Assembly: GCA_030614645.1 (NCBI GenBank)
Contig: JAUWTR010000049.1
Coordinates: 1 to 8,049, forward strand
Direction: 5' to 3'
DNA length: 8,049 nucleotides
Source of the DNA: Candidatus Aminicenantota bacterium
Lineage (GTDB): Bacteria; Acidobacteriota; Aminicenantia; Aminicenantales; Aminicenantaceae
The position numbers and the translations under genes are program-made. Below, piece after piece: positions 1 through 7,071 of this stretch; within the stretch, counting starts at the first letter, position 1; the number at the start of each line of letters is the position of its first letter. Below the pieces are notes generated by a model that saw nothing but the letters and a program-made list of their open reading frames with translations, had not been told where the DNA came from and did not search any database.

Positions 1-311
1 AGCCGAAACTTTTAAAGCGTTTCCCCAAGCTTTCTATCCTTATAGGAAAAGTGGGGGGGGAAATCTCTGCCAAAACAGTGCTTCTCTTAGGAGACTGTGC
101 CCAAGCTTCCCCTCACATCCAAGCTAAACGAATCGTAAGGATAAAAGGATGCCCCCCGACTCACAAAAGGATAGTATGGGACATGATGGTCAGATTCCTG
201 CTGTTTGCCCCCCTGGTCCGGCCCTCCTTGATAATCGATGGATTTATTCTCTACCCTTTAAAACTGATGAAAGGATGGCTTATGAACATACGTTTTAAGC
301 CTATGGAATAA
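1..311 (+). CDS. C-terminal part of a probable DUF362-family protein (5' end outside window)
   Basis: The frame is open from the window edge (first full codon at base 3) to TAA at 309-311, so this is the tail of a longer gene. The GTG at 51 is an internal Val codon, not a start: the protein runs on upstream as PKLLKRFPKLSILIGKV. Visible features are a hydrophobic strand ending in GDCA, a KGCPP motif about 20 residues later, and a hydrophobic, basic tail (roughly the last 45 residues) that could lie on or in a membrane. The paired GDC and GCPP motifs are what I recall from the C-terminus of DUF362 proteins, which often carry iron-sulfur domains; with the N-terminal part missing this is a tentative assignment. 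The exact function of that family is not settled. The stop is 2 bases before the aldehyde dehydrogenase start, so the genes are very likely co-transcribed. A run of eight G (53-60) encodes Gly-Gly within it. Confidence 0.5.
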   Translation, partial: PKLLKRFPKLSILIGKVGGEISAKTVLLLGDCAQASPHIQAKRIVRIKGCPPTHKRIVWDMMVRFLLFAPLVRPSLIIDGFILYPLKLMKGWLMNIRFKPME

Positions 312-313
312 TT

Positions 314-1885
314 ATGGAAAAAATAAACTCTATAAACCCCGCAACCCTGGAAACCGTAGGGCAAACAGAACAAACTCCGCCCGAAAAGGTCAAAGAAATA
401 GTCCTTAATGCCCACAAAGCTTTCCCCCAGTGGAGAGGGTCAGGGTTGAGCAAACGCTCCCGGATCATAAAAGAAGCCCAACAGCTTCTGCTTGCGCATA
501 AAGAAAATATATCCCGCCTGATCACCTTGGAAATGGGCCGGCCGATTAATGAATCCCTGGTCCTGGAGGTGAGCGGTGCTATTGATATTATGGGATATTA
601 TGCCAAGCGAGCAAATAAATTCCTTGATGACCGGAGGATTCCCCTTCATCACATGCTTTTCAAGCGCCGGAAAAGCTATATGTATTTTGAACCTCTGGGA
701 GTTTTAGGGATCATCTCTCCCTGGAATTGGCCTCTACTTATCCCAATGGGCATCATCGTGCCGGCGCTTTTGTCCGGGAATGCTGTCGTATTTAAACCCT
801 CAGAATTTACACCCTTAATTGGGCATAAAATACGGGACCTCTTTATAGAAGCAGGCGTTCCTGAACACATTTTTCAGATCGTCCAAGGTGGCGCAACTCA
901 GGGCAAAGCTCTCATTAATGCCGGAGTCGAAAAAATATTCTTTACCGGCAGCACTGGGGTAGGCCACAATATCTTCCAACAATGCGCCTGTTTGCTTATG
1001 AAAAATGTTTTAGAAATGGGCGGCAGTGACCCTGCTATTGTTTGTGAAGACGCGGATTTAGACATAACCAGCAGCGGCCTGATTTGGGGCGGATTCTGTA
1101 ATTGCGGGCAAAACTGTAACAGTATAGAACACATCTATTTAAATGAGAAGATACAAGACCGCCTTATCGCATTGTTAATAGAAAAAACAAAGCAAATTCG
1201 CAGCGGCAATGGCCTTGATAATGATACAGATATGGGACCGTTGGGCAACCAAGCTCAACTTGAAAAAATGGAAGATTTTGTCAAACAAGCACAGGAAAAA
1301 GGAGCAAAAGTACTATGCGGAGGGAACCGTATCGACAAAAAAGGATATTTCTTCGAGCCGACTCTGATCCTCTGGGATAAATCCATCCCGCAACCTATTA
1401 ATAAAGAAATATTCGGACCCATCGTCTTATTAACTCCGGTTAAAGACGACGATGAAGCCATCGCTCTGGCCAACCACTCTACTTTCGGCTTGGCATCATC
1501 CATCTGGACAGGAAGCAAAAAACGGGGGGAAAAGCTCGCCCGGCGTATAGAAGCTGGAACTGTTATGATAAACGATGTGATCGTCTCATTCGGGATAGCA
1601 GAAGCAGGTTGGACTGGGATCAAAAACAGCGGAATCGGCTGGGTACATGGAGAAAAAGGCTTGGATGAGATGGTAAATATTAAGTATATCAACCGAGACC
1701 CTCAATCTCATACCCAAAAGCTCTGGTGGTTTCCCTATACAACAAAGATGATTGAATCTATGAAAAAGGGGCTGGACCTGCTTTTTTCTAAATCCATATC
1801 CAAACGGATAGCCGCAATCCCGGGGGTTCTAAAATCTTTCGCCGGCTATCTGTTTATAAACCGAAAGAAAAAAGATAAAATGTAG
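314..1885 (+). CDS. NAD(P)-dependent aldehyde dehydrogenase (ALDH superfamily)
   Basis: A complete 523-residue cytoplasmic enzyme that oxidises an aldehyde to a carboxylate with NAD(P)+. All family signatures are present: the SPWNWP oxyanion-hole motif with Asn138, the cofactor-binding FKPSE (Lys161), the Rossmann motif FTGSTGVG (210-217), the general-base Glu234 in LEMGG, the nucleophile Cys268 in GQNC, and EIFGP (365-369). The overall pattern (ISPWNWPL, LEMGGSDP, GTVMIND, the HGEKGLDE tail) resembles the subgroup that includes diapolycopene-dialdehyde and succinate-semialdehyde dehydrogenase-like enzymes, so a long-chain or semialdehyde substrate is possible but not shown. About 65 residues follow the catalytic fold; they are rich in Lys and aromatic residues and end in a basic KKKDKM tail. 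The ATG at 314 is 2 bases after the upstream stop and has only a weak GGAA ribosome site, which suggests translational coupling. It ends in TAG, unlike its neighbours, with an in-frame TAA five codons later. Confidence 0.95.
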   Translation: MEKINSINPATLETVGQTEQTPPEKVKEIVLNAHKAFPQWRGSGLSKRSRIIKEAQQLLLAHKENISRLITLEMGRPINESLVLEVSGAIDIMGYYAKRANKFLDDRRIPLHHMLFKRRKSYMYFEPLGVLGIISPWNWPLLIPMGIIVPALLSGNAVVFKPSEFTPLIGHKIRDLFIEAGVPEHIFQIVQGGATQGKALINAGVEKIFFTGSTGVGHNIFQQCACLLMKNVLEMGGSDPAIVCEDADLDITSSGLIWGGFCNCGQNCNSIEHIYLNEKIQDRLIALLIEKTKQIRSGNGLDNDTDMGPLGNQAQLEKMEDFVKQAQEKGAKVLCGGNRIDKKGYFFEPTLILWDKSIPQPINKEIFGPIVLLTPVKDDDEAIALANHSTFGLASSIWTGSKKRGEKLARRIEAGTVMINDVIVSFGIAEAGWTGIKNSGIGWVHGEKGLDEMVNIKYINRDPQSHTQKLWWFPYTTKMIESMKKGLDLLFSKSISKRIAAIPGVLKSFAGYLFINRKKKDKM

Positions 1886-1902
1886 GCTGCAATGGAGGAA
1901 TA

Positions 1903-3474
1903 ATGAGGCTGTTCGCAGGTCTGGATGTTTCTACCCAGGGGTGTAAAATAGTTATTATCGATTCCGGTAAAAAAGCAGTAGTCTATATTGATTCGATAAA
2001 TTACGACAAAGACCTACAACACTATTCTACCTGCAGCGGAGTGGTCCAAGGGCTGGGAGAAGGAGCCTCAGAATCAAACCCCTTGATGTGGATAGAAGCG
2101 GTCGAGTCAATCTTTCGGAATTTGCAGGAATCTGAAATTCAACAGAACACAATCAATTGTATCTCTATTTCCGGGCAGCAACACGGATTAGTCGCCCTTG
2201 ACTCTGCCGGAAACCTGTCACGTCAGCGGAGTAAACTTTGGAATGACTTCTCAACTGCCAAAGAATGCGCTTTGCTTTATGACGCTGTGGGTGGCCGGGA
2301 GGCCATGATCAAAGAAGTAGGCAACAGCCAGAGAACAGGATACACCGCTGCAAAAATTTATCACATGTTAAGGCACGAGCCTGATAATTATAAGAAAACT
2401 TCCACCTTTTTTCTGGTCCACAATTATATCAACTGGTTCCTTACAGGAGGAATAATCTGCCTAGAACCGGGAGATACATCCGGAATGGCGCTTTGGAACC
2501 CAAAAACCGGGAAATGGTCGGAAAAAATCATTTCAGCCATAGATCCCAGGCTGCAGCAAAAACTTCCTAAAATAAAGCCATCAAATCAAAGTATCGGATT
2601 TTTAGCAAAATCCCTGGTTAAAAAGTTCGGATTCTCTTCGGAATGCAAAATTGACGCCGGAAGTGGAGATAATATGTACGGGGCAATAGGTACTGGAAAT
2701 ATTAAACCGGGGATTGTTACTGTAAGCCTCGGGACAAGTGGGACTGCATACACCTTTATGAAGGAACCCTATATCGACCCTACAGGAGAAATTGCCGCTT
2801 TCTGTGACTCTACCGGTAATTATCTCTCCCTGCTCTGTGTCTCCAACCTGGCCAATGGATACAATCAATTCCTGACACAACACAGCCTTTCCCATGATAG
2901 ATTCAGCCGCCTGATAAAACAGACTCGGGCTGGAAACTCAGGCCGGATATTGATCCCCTGGTTTTCCGGAGAACGCACTCCAGATGTCCCAGAGGCTTCG
3001 CCCGTTTATTTCGGATTTGGGCTGGAGGATTTTACTCCTGATATCCTAGGCAGAGCTGTGCTTGAAGGGCATATTTTAAATCTATATGAGGGATTCCAGC
3101 GCATGCCTGTAAAGCCGATAGAGATCCGCCTGACAGGAGGGCTGGCCAGATCAGAGGTGTGGCGGCAGGCTATTGCCGATATCTTTGAAACGGAAGTAGT
3201 GCCGGTCGAAGGCGAAGGAGCGGCCTTGGGTGCAGCAATCCACGCTGCCTGGGTCTGGTTTATGGAATCAGACCGCAAAGTTTCCCTAGAACACCTGGTC
3301 TCTCAATTTGTCTGCCCGGAAGAGGCCCTCAGAAAAAAACCCTGCCGGGAAAACCTAAAAACATGCCGCCTCCAGAAACGCCTTTTCCATTCCCTCACCC
3401 AACGCCTTTTAAACAAAGAGGGGGAAAATCCTTTCACCCTCCAAAATAAGATAAAATCCAATCATGAATTATAA
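1903..3474 (+). CDS. xylB: Xylulokinase (FGGY carbohydrate kinase)
   Basis: Phosphorylates D-xylulose (or a related ketose) with ATP to the 5-phosphate in the cytoplasm. The 523 residues cover both FGGY domains. Visible motifs are GLDVSTQG at the N-terminal phosphate-binding loop (6-13), the substrate-binding SGQQHG (90-95), AGSGDN with the likely catalytic base Asp256, SLGTSG (275-280), FSGERTP (354-360), TGGLARS (411-417) and the C-terminal ATP-site segment GEGAALGAA (437-445). SGQQHG and GDNMYGAIGTG match the bacterial xylulokinase subgroup rather than glycerol or rhamnulose kinases. The last 70 or so residues are a basic extension beyond the fold. GGAGG at 1894-1898 lies 4 bases before the ATG and fixes the start. 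No xylose isomerase or pentose transporter gene is in the window, so the physiological sugar is inferred from the family only. The 3' end overlaps the Nudix gene by 11 bases. Confidence 0.9.
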   Translation: MRLFAGLDVSTQGCKIVIIDSGKKAVVYIDSINYDKDLQHYSTCSGVVQGLGEGASESNPLMWIEAVESIFRNLQESEIQQNTINCISISGQQHGLVALDSAGNLSRQRSKLWNDFSTAKECALLYDAVGGREAMIKEVGNSQRTGYTAAKIYHMLRHEPDNYKKTSTFFLVHNYINWFLTGGIICLEPGDTSGMALWNPKTGKWSEKIISAIDPRLQQKLPKIKPSNQSIGFLAKSLVKKFGFSSECKIDAGSGDNMYGAIGTGNIKPGIVTVSLGTSGTAYTFMKEPYIDPTGEIAAFCDSTGNYLSLLCVSNLANGYNQFLTQHSLSHDRFSRLIKQTRAGNSGRILIPWFSGERTPDVPEASPVYFGFGLEDFTPDILGRAVLEGHILNLYEGFQRMPVKPIEIRLTGGLARSEVWRQAIADIFETEVVPVEGEGAALGAAIHAAWVWFMESDRKVSLEHLVSQFVCPEEALRKKPCRENLKTCRLQKRLFHSLTQRLLNKEGENPFTLQNKIKSNHEL

Positions 3475-4087
3475 GGACTTAACCGCCAAGCTCGAAGAGA
3501 GGATAAACTTATCAAAACCTGGTCTAAAAGCTCAACTTTCCATGTGTCCGGAGCCAAGGCCGGGGCATACGAGCTACAGCGAAGACAAAAGCCACTGCAA
3601 AAAGGCGGGAGTGCTTGTGCTTTTTTACCCCTGGAGAAAGCGGACTTATCTTACCCTTACAATCAGGACCGACAGTGTATTTCATCATAAAAACCAGATC
3701 TCTTTTCCCGGGGGACAAAACGAACCTGGCGAGAGTATTCAAGAAACAGCTCTTAGAGAAACTTATGAAGAACTGGGCCTTCCCCCGGAGTTTATCAGGA
3801 CTATTGGAGAGCTGACTCCCCTTTATGTTCCGCCAAGTAATTTTTGTATTTATCCCATAGTAGGCACCATGCAGGAGCGTCCGGTTTACAAGGTCCGGTC
3901 AATGGAAGTGGCAGAAGTTATAGAGACACCCCTGGATCACCTTCTTGATAAGCGAAACTTAAGAAAAGAGATCTGGACAAGAGGACAAAAAGAAGTCAAG
4001 GTGCCATTTTATTACTTCGGGGGGTATAAGATATGGGGCGCAACCGCAATGATCCTGGCTGAATTCTTGGAGATAGTAAGGAGTTAA
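3464..4087 (+). CDS. Nudix hydrolase, CoA-pyrophosphatase (NudL) type
   Basis: A 207-residue soluble hydrolase, full length for the family. The Nudix box is intact: Gly84, then Glu90 after five residues, seven residues, then Arg98-Glu99 and Glu102-Glu103 followed by LGL, which together bind the Mg/Mn ions and cleave the pyrophosphate bond. Just upstream the pattern LTIRTDSVFHHKNQISFPGG (65-84) corresponds to the extra signature of enzymes that split coenzyme A and its thioesters into 3',5'-ADP and phosphopantetheine. The C-terminal IWGATAMIL (190-198) is also typical of that group. Substrate is therefore inferred as CoA or acyl-CoA, though other nucleoside diphosphate derivatives are possible. 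The ATG lies inside the last codons of xylB and has no clear Shine-Dalgarno site, so translation probably depends on coupling to xylB. Its stop is 2 bases before the peptidase start. Confidence 0.88.
   Translation: MNYKDLTAKLEERINLSKPGLKAQLSMCPEPRPGHTSYSEDKSHCKKAGVLVLFYPWRKRTYLTLTIRTDSVFHHKNQISFPGGQNEPGESIQETALRETYEELGLPPEFIRTIGELTPLYVPPSNFCIYPIVGTMQERPVYKVRSMEVAEVIETPLDHLLDKRNLRKEIWTRGQKEVKVPFYYFGGYKIWGATAMILAEFLEIVRS
4078..4083 (+). promoter_or_regulatory. Ribosome binding site of the M64 peptidase gene
   Basis: AAGGAG, 6 bases before the ATG at 4090, lies inside the last codons of the Nudix gene. It supports 4090 as the true start, which places a signal peptide directly at the N-terminus. 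Confidence 0.7.
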
Positions 4088-4089
4088 AA

Positions 4090-4824
4090 ATGAAAACTTG
4101 TTATGTTTTAGTCGCATGGATGGTATTCGTTCCATTTTTCCTGCAGGCCCAGCCCGAGCCTGCCTTTGAGGACATCTTTATGGATAAGACCATGCGCATC
4201 GATTATTTTCATATCGGAGACGCAAATACAGAGATAATCACTGTCGATCATATCTATCAGTACGGAATATGGGCCGGCAGCAGGGTTAAGCTTATTGACC
4301 ATTTTAACAACGGGCTTTACTATGTCAAGATCTTTGATCTAGAGTCCGGCCGACTGGTGTATTCACAAGGCTTTAACTCCTATTTCGGAGAGTATCAAAC
4401 CAGCAGCCCTGCAGCCGAAGGGATCAAAAGGACCTATCATGAATCAGCTGTTATCCCCTGCCCCCGGAAAACAATCCGGTTTTCGCTGGAGAAAAGGGAT
4501 AGAAAGAATAAGCTCCATGAGGTCTTCAGCTGCCAAGTCGATCCGGAGGATATCAGGATAATAAAAGAAAGAGTGCTCGACAGCTCCGTTAAGGTCATAA
4601 AGGCTCACGTCAGCGGCGACCCTCACAAGAAGGTAGATATCGCCATTGTAGGGGAGGGCTATACAATAGATGAGTTCAGTAAGTTTAAAGACGACCTTAA
4701 AAGATTTATCTCCTCCTTCTTCCGTTACGAACCTTATAGAGCGATGAAGGACAAATTTAATATCAAGGGAGTCTTTAAACCATCTCAAGAAAGCGGGACA
4801 GATGAACCACGCGCAAACATATAG
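4090..4824 (+). CDS. N-terminal half of the M64 peptidase (signal peptide and M64 N-domain)
   Basis: Under the standard code translation gives 244 residues. Residues 1-20 form a Sec signal peptide: Lys2, a hydrophobic core, then LQA before Gln21 as the likely cleavage site, so the product goes to the periplasm or outside. PAFEDIFMDKTMRIDYFH (24-41) opens the M64 N-terminal domain, a beta-sandwich-like region thought to help position the peptidase. The start of the catalytic domain, VDIAIVGEGYT (182-192), and the following helix are included, but the HEXXH zinc site is not. A protein ending here would be catalytically dead and probably misfolded. Start choice rests on AAGGAG 6 bases upstream and on the signal peptide. 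Confidence 0.7.
   Translation: MKTCYVLVAWMVFVPFFLQAQPEPAFEDIFMDKTMRIDYFHIGDANTEIITVDHIYQYGIWAGSRVKLIDHFNNGLYYVKIFDLESGRLVYSQGFNSYFGEYQTSSPAAEGIKRTYHESAVIPCPRKTIRFSLEKRDRKNKLHEVFSCQVDPEDIRIIKERVLDSSVKVIKAHVSGDPHKKVDIAIVGEGYTIDEFSKFKDDLKRFISSFFRYEPYRAMKDKFNIKGVFKPSQESGTDEPRANI
4822..4824 (+). other. In-frame amber (TAG) codon inside the M64 peptidase gene
   Basis: TAG follows ATA (Ile244) and precedes AAG-AGC-ACA (Lys-Ser-Thr). The local family pattern, as I recall it, has an aromatic residue (Trp or Tyr) before a basic residue and then Thr-Ala-Leu, so one base change from TGG, TAT or TAC would give this codon. The reading of the position as aromatic is from memory of the family. Confidence 0.8.
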
Positions 4825-4857
4825 AAGAGCACAGCCTTAAACTCCTCGTTCAATGCC

Positions 4858-5565
4858 TTGGATTCGGAAAGATATCTTCTGACAGAGGACAACAAAGCCC
4901 TGCGGGACATTGCCGCCCATACTCCTTATGACGCTTTAATGATCATGGTAAATCACAAACGTTACGGCGGAGGAGGGATCTACAATTTCTACTGCTCCTT
5001 TTGCGCAGACACGCAATTTTGCGAATATATCTTCATCCACGAGTTCGGCCATTCATTTTCTGGACTAGCGGATGAATACTACACCTCTTCTGTTGCTTAT
5101 AACGAATTTTATCCCAAAGGAATCGAGCCTTCGGAGACAAATATCACAGCCCTTTTAGATCCGGAAAAACTCAAGTGGAAAGACCTGGTGGACAAAGATG
5201 TTGCCCTGCCCACACCCTGGGAAAAGGCCGCATACGACGAGATGGATTATGCCTGGCAGGAGCGGCGGCGTAAAATGAACGACCAGATCGCAGAGTTAAA
5301 GAAGAAAGGAGCTCCCCCAGCAGAGATAAAGAAGGCAGAACAAGCGTATGCCCGGAAAGACCGGGAACATTCGCAGAAAGTGGATGAGTTTTTGAAAAAA
5401 AGCCGCTACTGGGGAAAGGTCGGAGTCTATGAAGGCGCCGGCTATTCATCTCAGGGATTGTACCGACCGATGGTGGACTGCATCATGTTCTCCAAAGGGA
5501 GCAAGCCTTTCTGCAAGGTGTGTGAGGTAGCCATCAGGAAAGTGATCCAGCATTACCTGGAATAA
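4858..5565 (+). CDS. C-terminal half of the M64 peptidase (catalytic zinc domain)
   Basis: The frame after the TAG is open from 4825; the first codon that could act as a start is TTG at 4858, but it has no Shine-Dalgarno site and lies inside conserved family sequence, so independent translation is unlikely. The half carries the zinc site HEFGH (residues 317-321 of the joined protein), with Glu318 as catalytic base; Asp328 in the following GLADEY is a candidate third ligand. Also present are DALMIMVN and YGGGGIYNFY before the site, NITALLDPEKLKWKDLV after it, and the C-terminal signature YEGAGYSSQGLYRPMVDCIM, which should form the wall under the active site. A charged helical segment (about 378-438) rich in Lys, Glu and Arg sits between them and may be a coiled coil. 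It ends 8 bases before the stop of the convergent gene. Confidence 0.7.
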   Translation: MDSERYLLTEDNKALRDIAAHTPYDALMIMVNHKRYGGGGIYNFYCSFCADTQFCEYIFIHEFGHSFSGLADEYYTSSVAYNEFYPKGIEPSETNITALLDPEKLKWKDLVDKDVALPTPWEKAAYDEMDYAWQERRRKMNDQIAELKKKGAPPAEIKKAEQAYARKDREHSQKVDEFLKKSRYWGKVGVYEGAGYSSQGLYRPMVDCIMFSKGSKPFCKVCEVAIRKVIQHYLE

Positions 5566-5573
5566 ATTAACCC

Positions 5574-7016
5574 TTATAGCTCTTTTATAAATATCTTCCG
5601 GAAATAAGCAGGAGAGCGGCTGTCGTGGTTCTGAAGGCCGATATATCCTTCAGAGGCAAAATCTCTGATCTTACCGCGCGGCTCTGCGTCCCCGTCAAGA
5701 ATTTGAATTCCGTTTAACTCAACCTGGATCCTCTTCCCTTTAAACGTCAATTTAAAATGATTCCATTGGCCGGTTTCTTTAAAAGCACCTGCGGTTGGAG
5801 CTTCGGCATCATAGGCTGCTCCGGTCTTGTGGATATCTTTACCTTTATCATATATCTGGATCTCAAAAGAATGGTAGATATAGTCATTATTTACAGGCAT
5901 TTCCGGCACCCGCAAAAAAACTCCGGAATTGGTGTCCTCGCGGGAGCACTTAAAATCCAGCTCCAGGATAAAATCTTTGTATTTTTTGACACTGTACAAG
6001 AAAAGCCCCATTCCTCCCTGGCCCTTTAGTACCCCGGTTTTCTCGTCCAGCTCAAAGTATCCAGGCCCATATTGGTTCCAGCCATGTTTATTGAAGCGGC
6101 CGTTCCAGCTCTTTAAAATCTCTTCATACCCAGTATAATAAGTGATGCTTTTTACATATTCTATGCCTTCGCTAACGGAGGGGATGGGATTATCAGCTTC
6201 ATCCGGATGTTCATGTTCGACCGCCAGGGGCCCAAAATAATTCTGCAGGGTCAATTCCGCCAGGATATCATGAACATTTGCCTTGCCTTGGCCAAAAGGA
6301 ACATCCAAGGCCTTTTTATCCCCGAACTTGTCCAGGTCCTTTAAATGAACATTATAAATCCTTCCCCGCAGCATCTTCAGCGCTTCAAGGGGATCGACTC
6401 CAGTCCGCATCCAGTGACCGGTATCAGCACAAGCCCCAAACCGAGGGTCAAGTCCCTCTACATGCTCCAGGATGGTCTGCGGCAGCGCATATTTAGAAGG
6501 CTCCGGATGGTTATGAATAGCAATCCTGATATTGTGCTTTTTTACCATCTTCTCAAGTAAGGAAAAGTCGTCAAATTTGGGCTCGGTCATGATGGTCCGG
6601 ATTCCCATCTCTTTGGCGAATCCAAAAACTTTTTGCATCTCTTCCTCTGTATTTTTAAACCCGACTACTCCATAACCGATCAGGGTTATGCCCTTCTGTT
6701 TTAACCAAGTCTTTACCAGCTTTCTCTGCTCCTCGTCCATATTATGGCTGAACCTGGCCCCAGGCATGTCGGATCTCAAAGCCTGCCCCGGATATGCTTC
6801 CAGATATTTAACGCCCAATTCCTTTACTTTGTTTATGGTTTCAAAAAACGTGAATTTCCGGAAAGTCCAGCACTGTATGGCAAAGGGAAATTCTTCTATC
6901 CTGACCTCAGAGTAAGGAATCTGCTCGACTGTGTTTTTTGCCGCCTGGGGATTCTCTCCCCAAGCACAAAAAACTAAAAATGCAATAGCAAAACCTAAAA
7001 CAATTTTCCTTTTCAT
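5574..7016 (-). CDS. Secreted sugar isomerase/epimerase-like TIM barrel fused to a DUF1080 domain
   Basis: A 480-residue two-domain protein. Residues 1-20 or so are a Sec signal peptide (MKRKIV, hydrophobic core, FCAWG); Cys17 does not sit in a proper lipobox, so a lipoprotein is unlikely. Residues about 40-295 form a xylose-isomerase-like TIM barrel (AP-endonuclease-2 superfamily) with the likely metal ligands Glu145, Asp198 (CADTGHW), His224 (NVHLKD) and Glu267 (AVEHEH). Residues about 302-480 match DUF1080, the 3-keto-disaccharide hydrolase family with a concanavalin-like fold: WNGRF, TNSGVFLRV, GQWNHFKLTFKGKRI, LNGIQILDGD and EGYIGLQNHDS are visible. The inferred role is processing of glycosides or keto-sugars outside the cytoplasm. 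The start is set by AGGAGG 4 bases before the ATG. The upstream oxidoreductase gene on the same strand fits a sugar-oxidation role. The specific substrate cannot be told from the sequence. Confidence 0.88.
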   Translation of the reverse strand: MKRKIVLGFAIAFLVFCAWGENPQAAKNTVEQIPYSEVRIEEFPFAIQCWTFRKFTFFETINKVKELGVKYLEAYPGQALRSDMPGARFSHNMDEEQRKLVKTWLKQKGITLIGYGVVGFKNTEEEMQKVFGFAKEMGIRTIMTEPKFDDFSLLEKMVKKHNIRIAIHNHPEPSKYALPQTILEHVEGLDPRFGACADTGHWMRTGVDPLEALKMLRGRIYNVHLKDLDKFGDKKALDVPFGQGKANVHDILAELTLQNYFGPLAVEHEHPDEADNPIPSVSEGIEYVKSITYYTGYEEILKSWNGRFNKHGWNQYGPGYFELDEKTGVLKGQGGMGLFLYSVKKYKDFILELDFKCSREDTNSGVFLRVPEMPVNNDYIYHSFEIQIYDKGKDIHKTGAAYDAEAPTAGAFKETGQWNHFKLTFKGKRIQVELNGIQILDGDAEPRGKIRDFASEGYIGLQNHDSRSPAYFRKIFIKEL

Positions 7017-7020
7017 TCTT

Positions 7021-7028
7021 CCTCCTCC
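7021..7028 (-). promoter_or_regulatory. Strong ribosome binding site of the TIM-barrel/DUF1080 gene
   Basis: On the minus strand this reads GGAGGAGG, with AGGAGG 4 bases before the ATG at 7016. It is the best ribosome site in the window together with that of xylB and decides the start. Confidence 0.8.
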
Positions 7029-7071
7029 CTGTATCTAACCTGAACTATTTCTGAAAACTTTCAATATACAT

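Larger units (their letters stand above)
4090..5565 (+). pseudogene. M64-family zinc metallopeptidase gene interrupted by one in-frame TAG
   Basis: Read through the TAG, this is a 491-residue exported zinc peptidase of the M64 (IgA-peptidase-like) family, close to the usual family length. Order: signal peptide (1-20), M64 N-terminal beta-rich domain (about 24-150), peptidase domain from about 180 to the end. Halves before and after the stop are in the same frame, and the recognisable family text runs from SQESGTDEPRANI straight into KSTALNSSFNALDSERYLL with only the amber codon (residue 245) between. There is no deletion, insertion or frame change. Possible readings are a recent nonsense mutation, a base-call error (TGG or TAT/TAC to TAG is one change), suppression, or a sense meaning of TAG. 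No other decay is visible and the catalytic motif is intact, which argues that any loss is very recent. Typed as pseudogene because under the standard code the catalytic half is not translated from the proper start. Confidence 0.75.

Noticed and set aside
1255..1692. 145-codon open frame on the minus strand inside the aldehyde dehydrogenase gene.
   Set aside because: It lies wholly within a well-conserved gene on the other strand, has no recognisable domain and is best explained as an antisense shadow. The same applies to the other short opposite-strand frames.
4444..4788. 114-codon minus-strand open frame opposite the peptidase N-terminal half.
   Set aside because: The plus strand shows clear M64 family sequence here; the opposite frame has no ribosome site or recognisable motif.
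4824..4851. Possible readthrough stem directly after the TAG: GAAGAG (4824-4829) pairing with CTCGTTC (4845-4851) around a 15-base loop.
   Set aside because: Only six pairs with a bulge, starting inside the stop codon itself, too weak to count as a recoding element. The bases after TAG do not match the known CARYYA readthrough context either.
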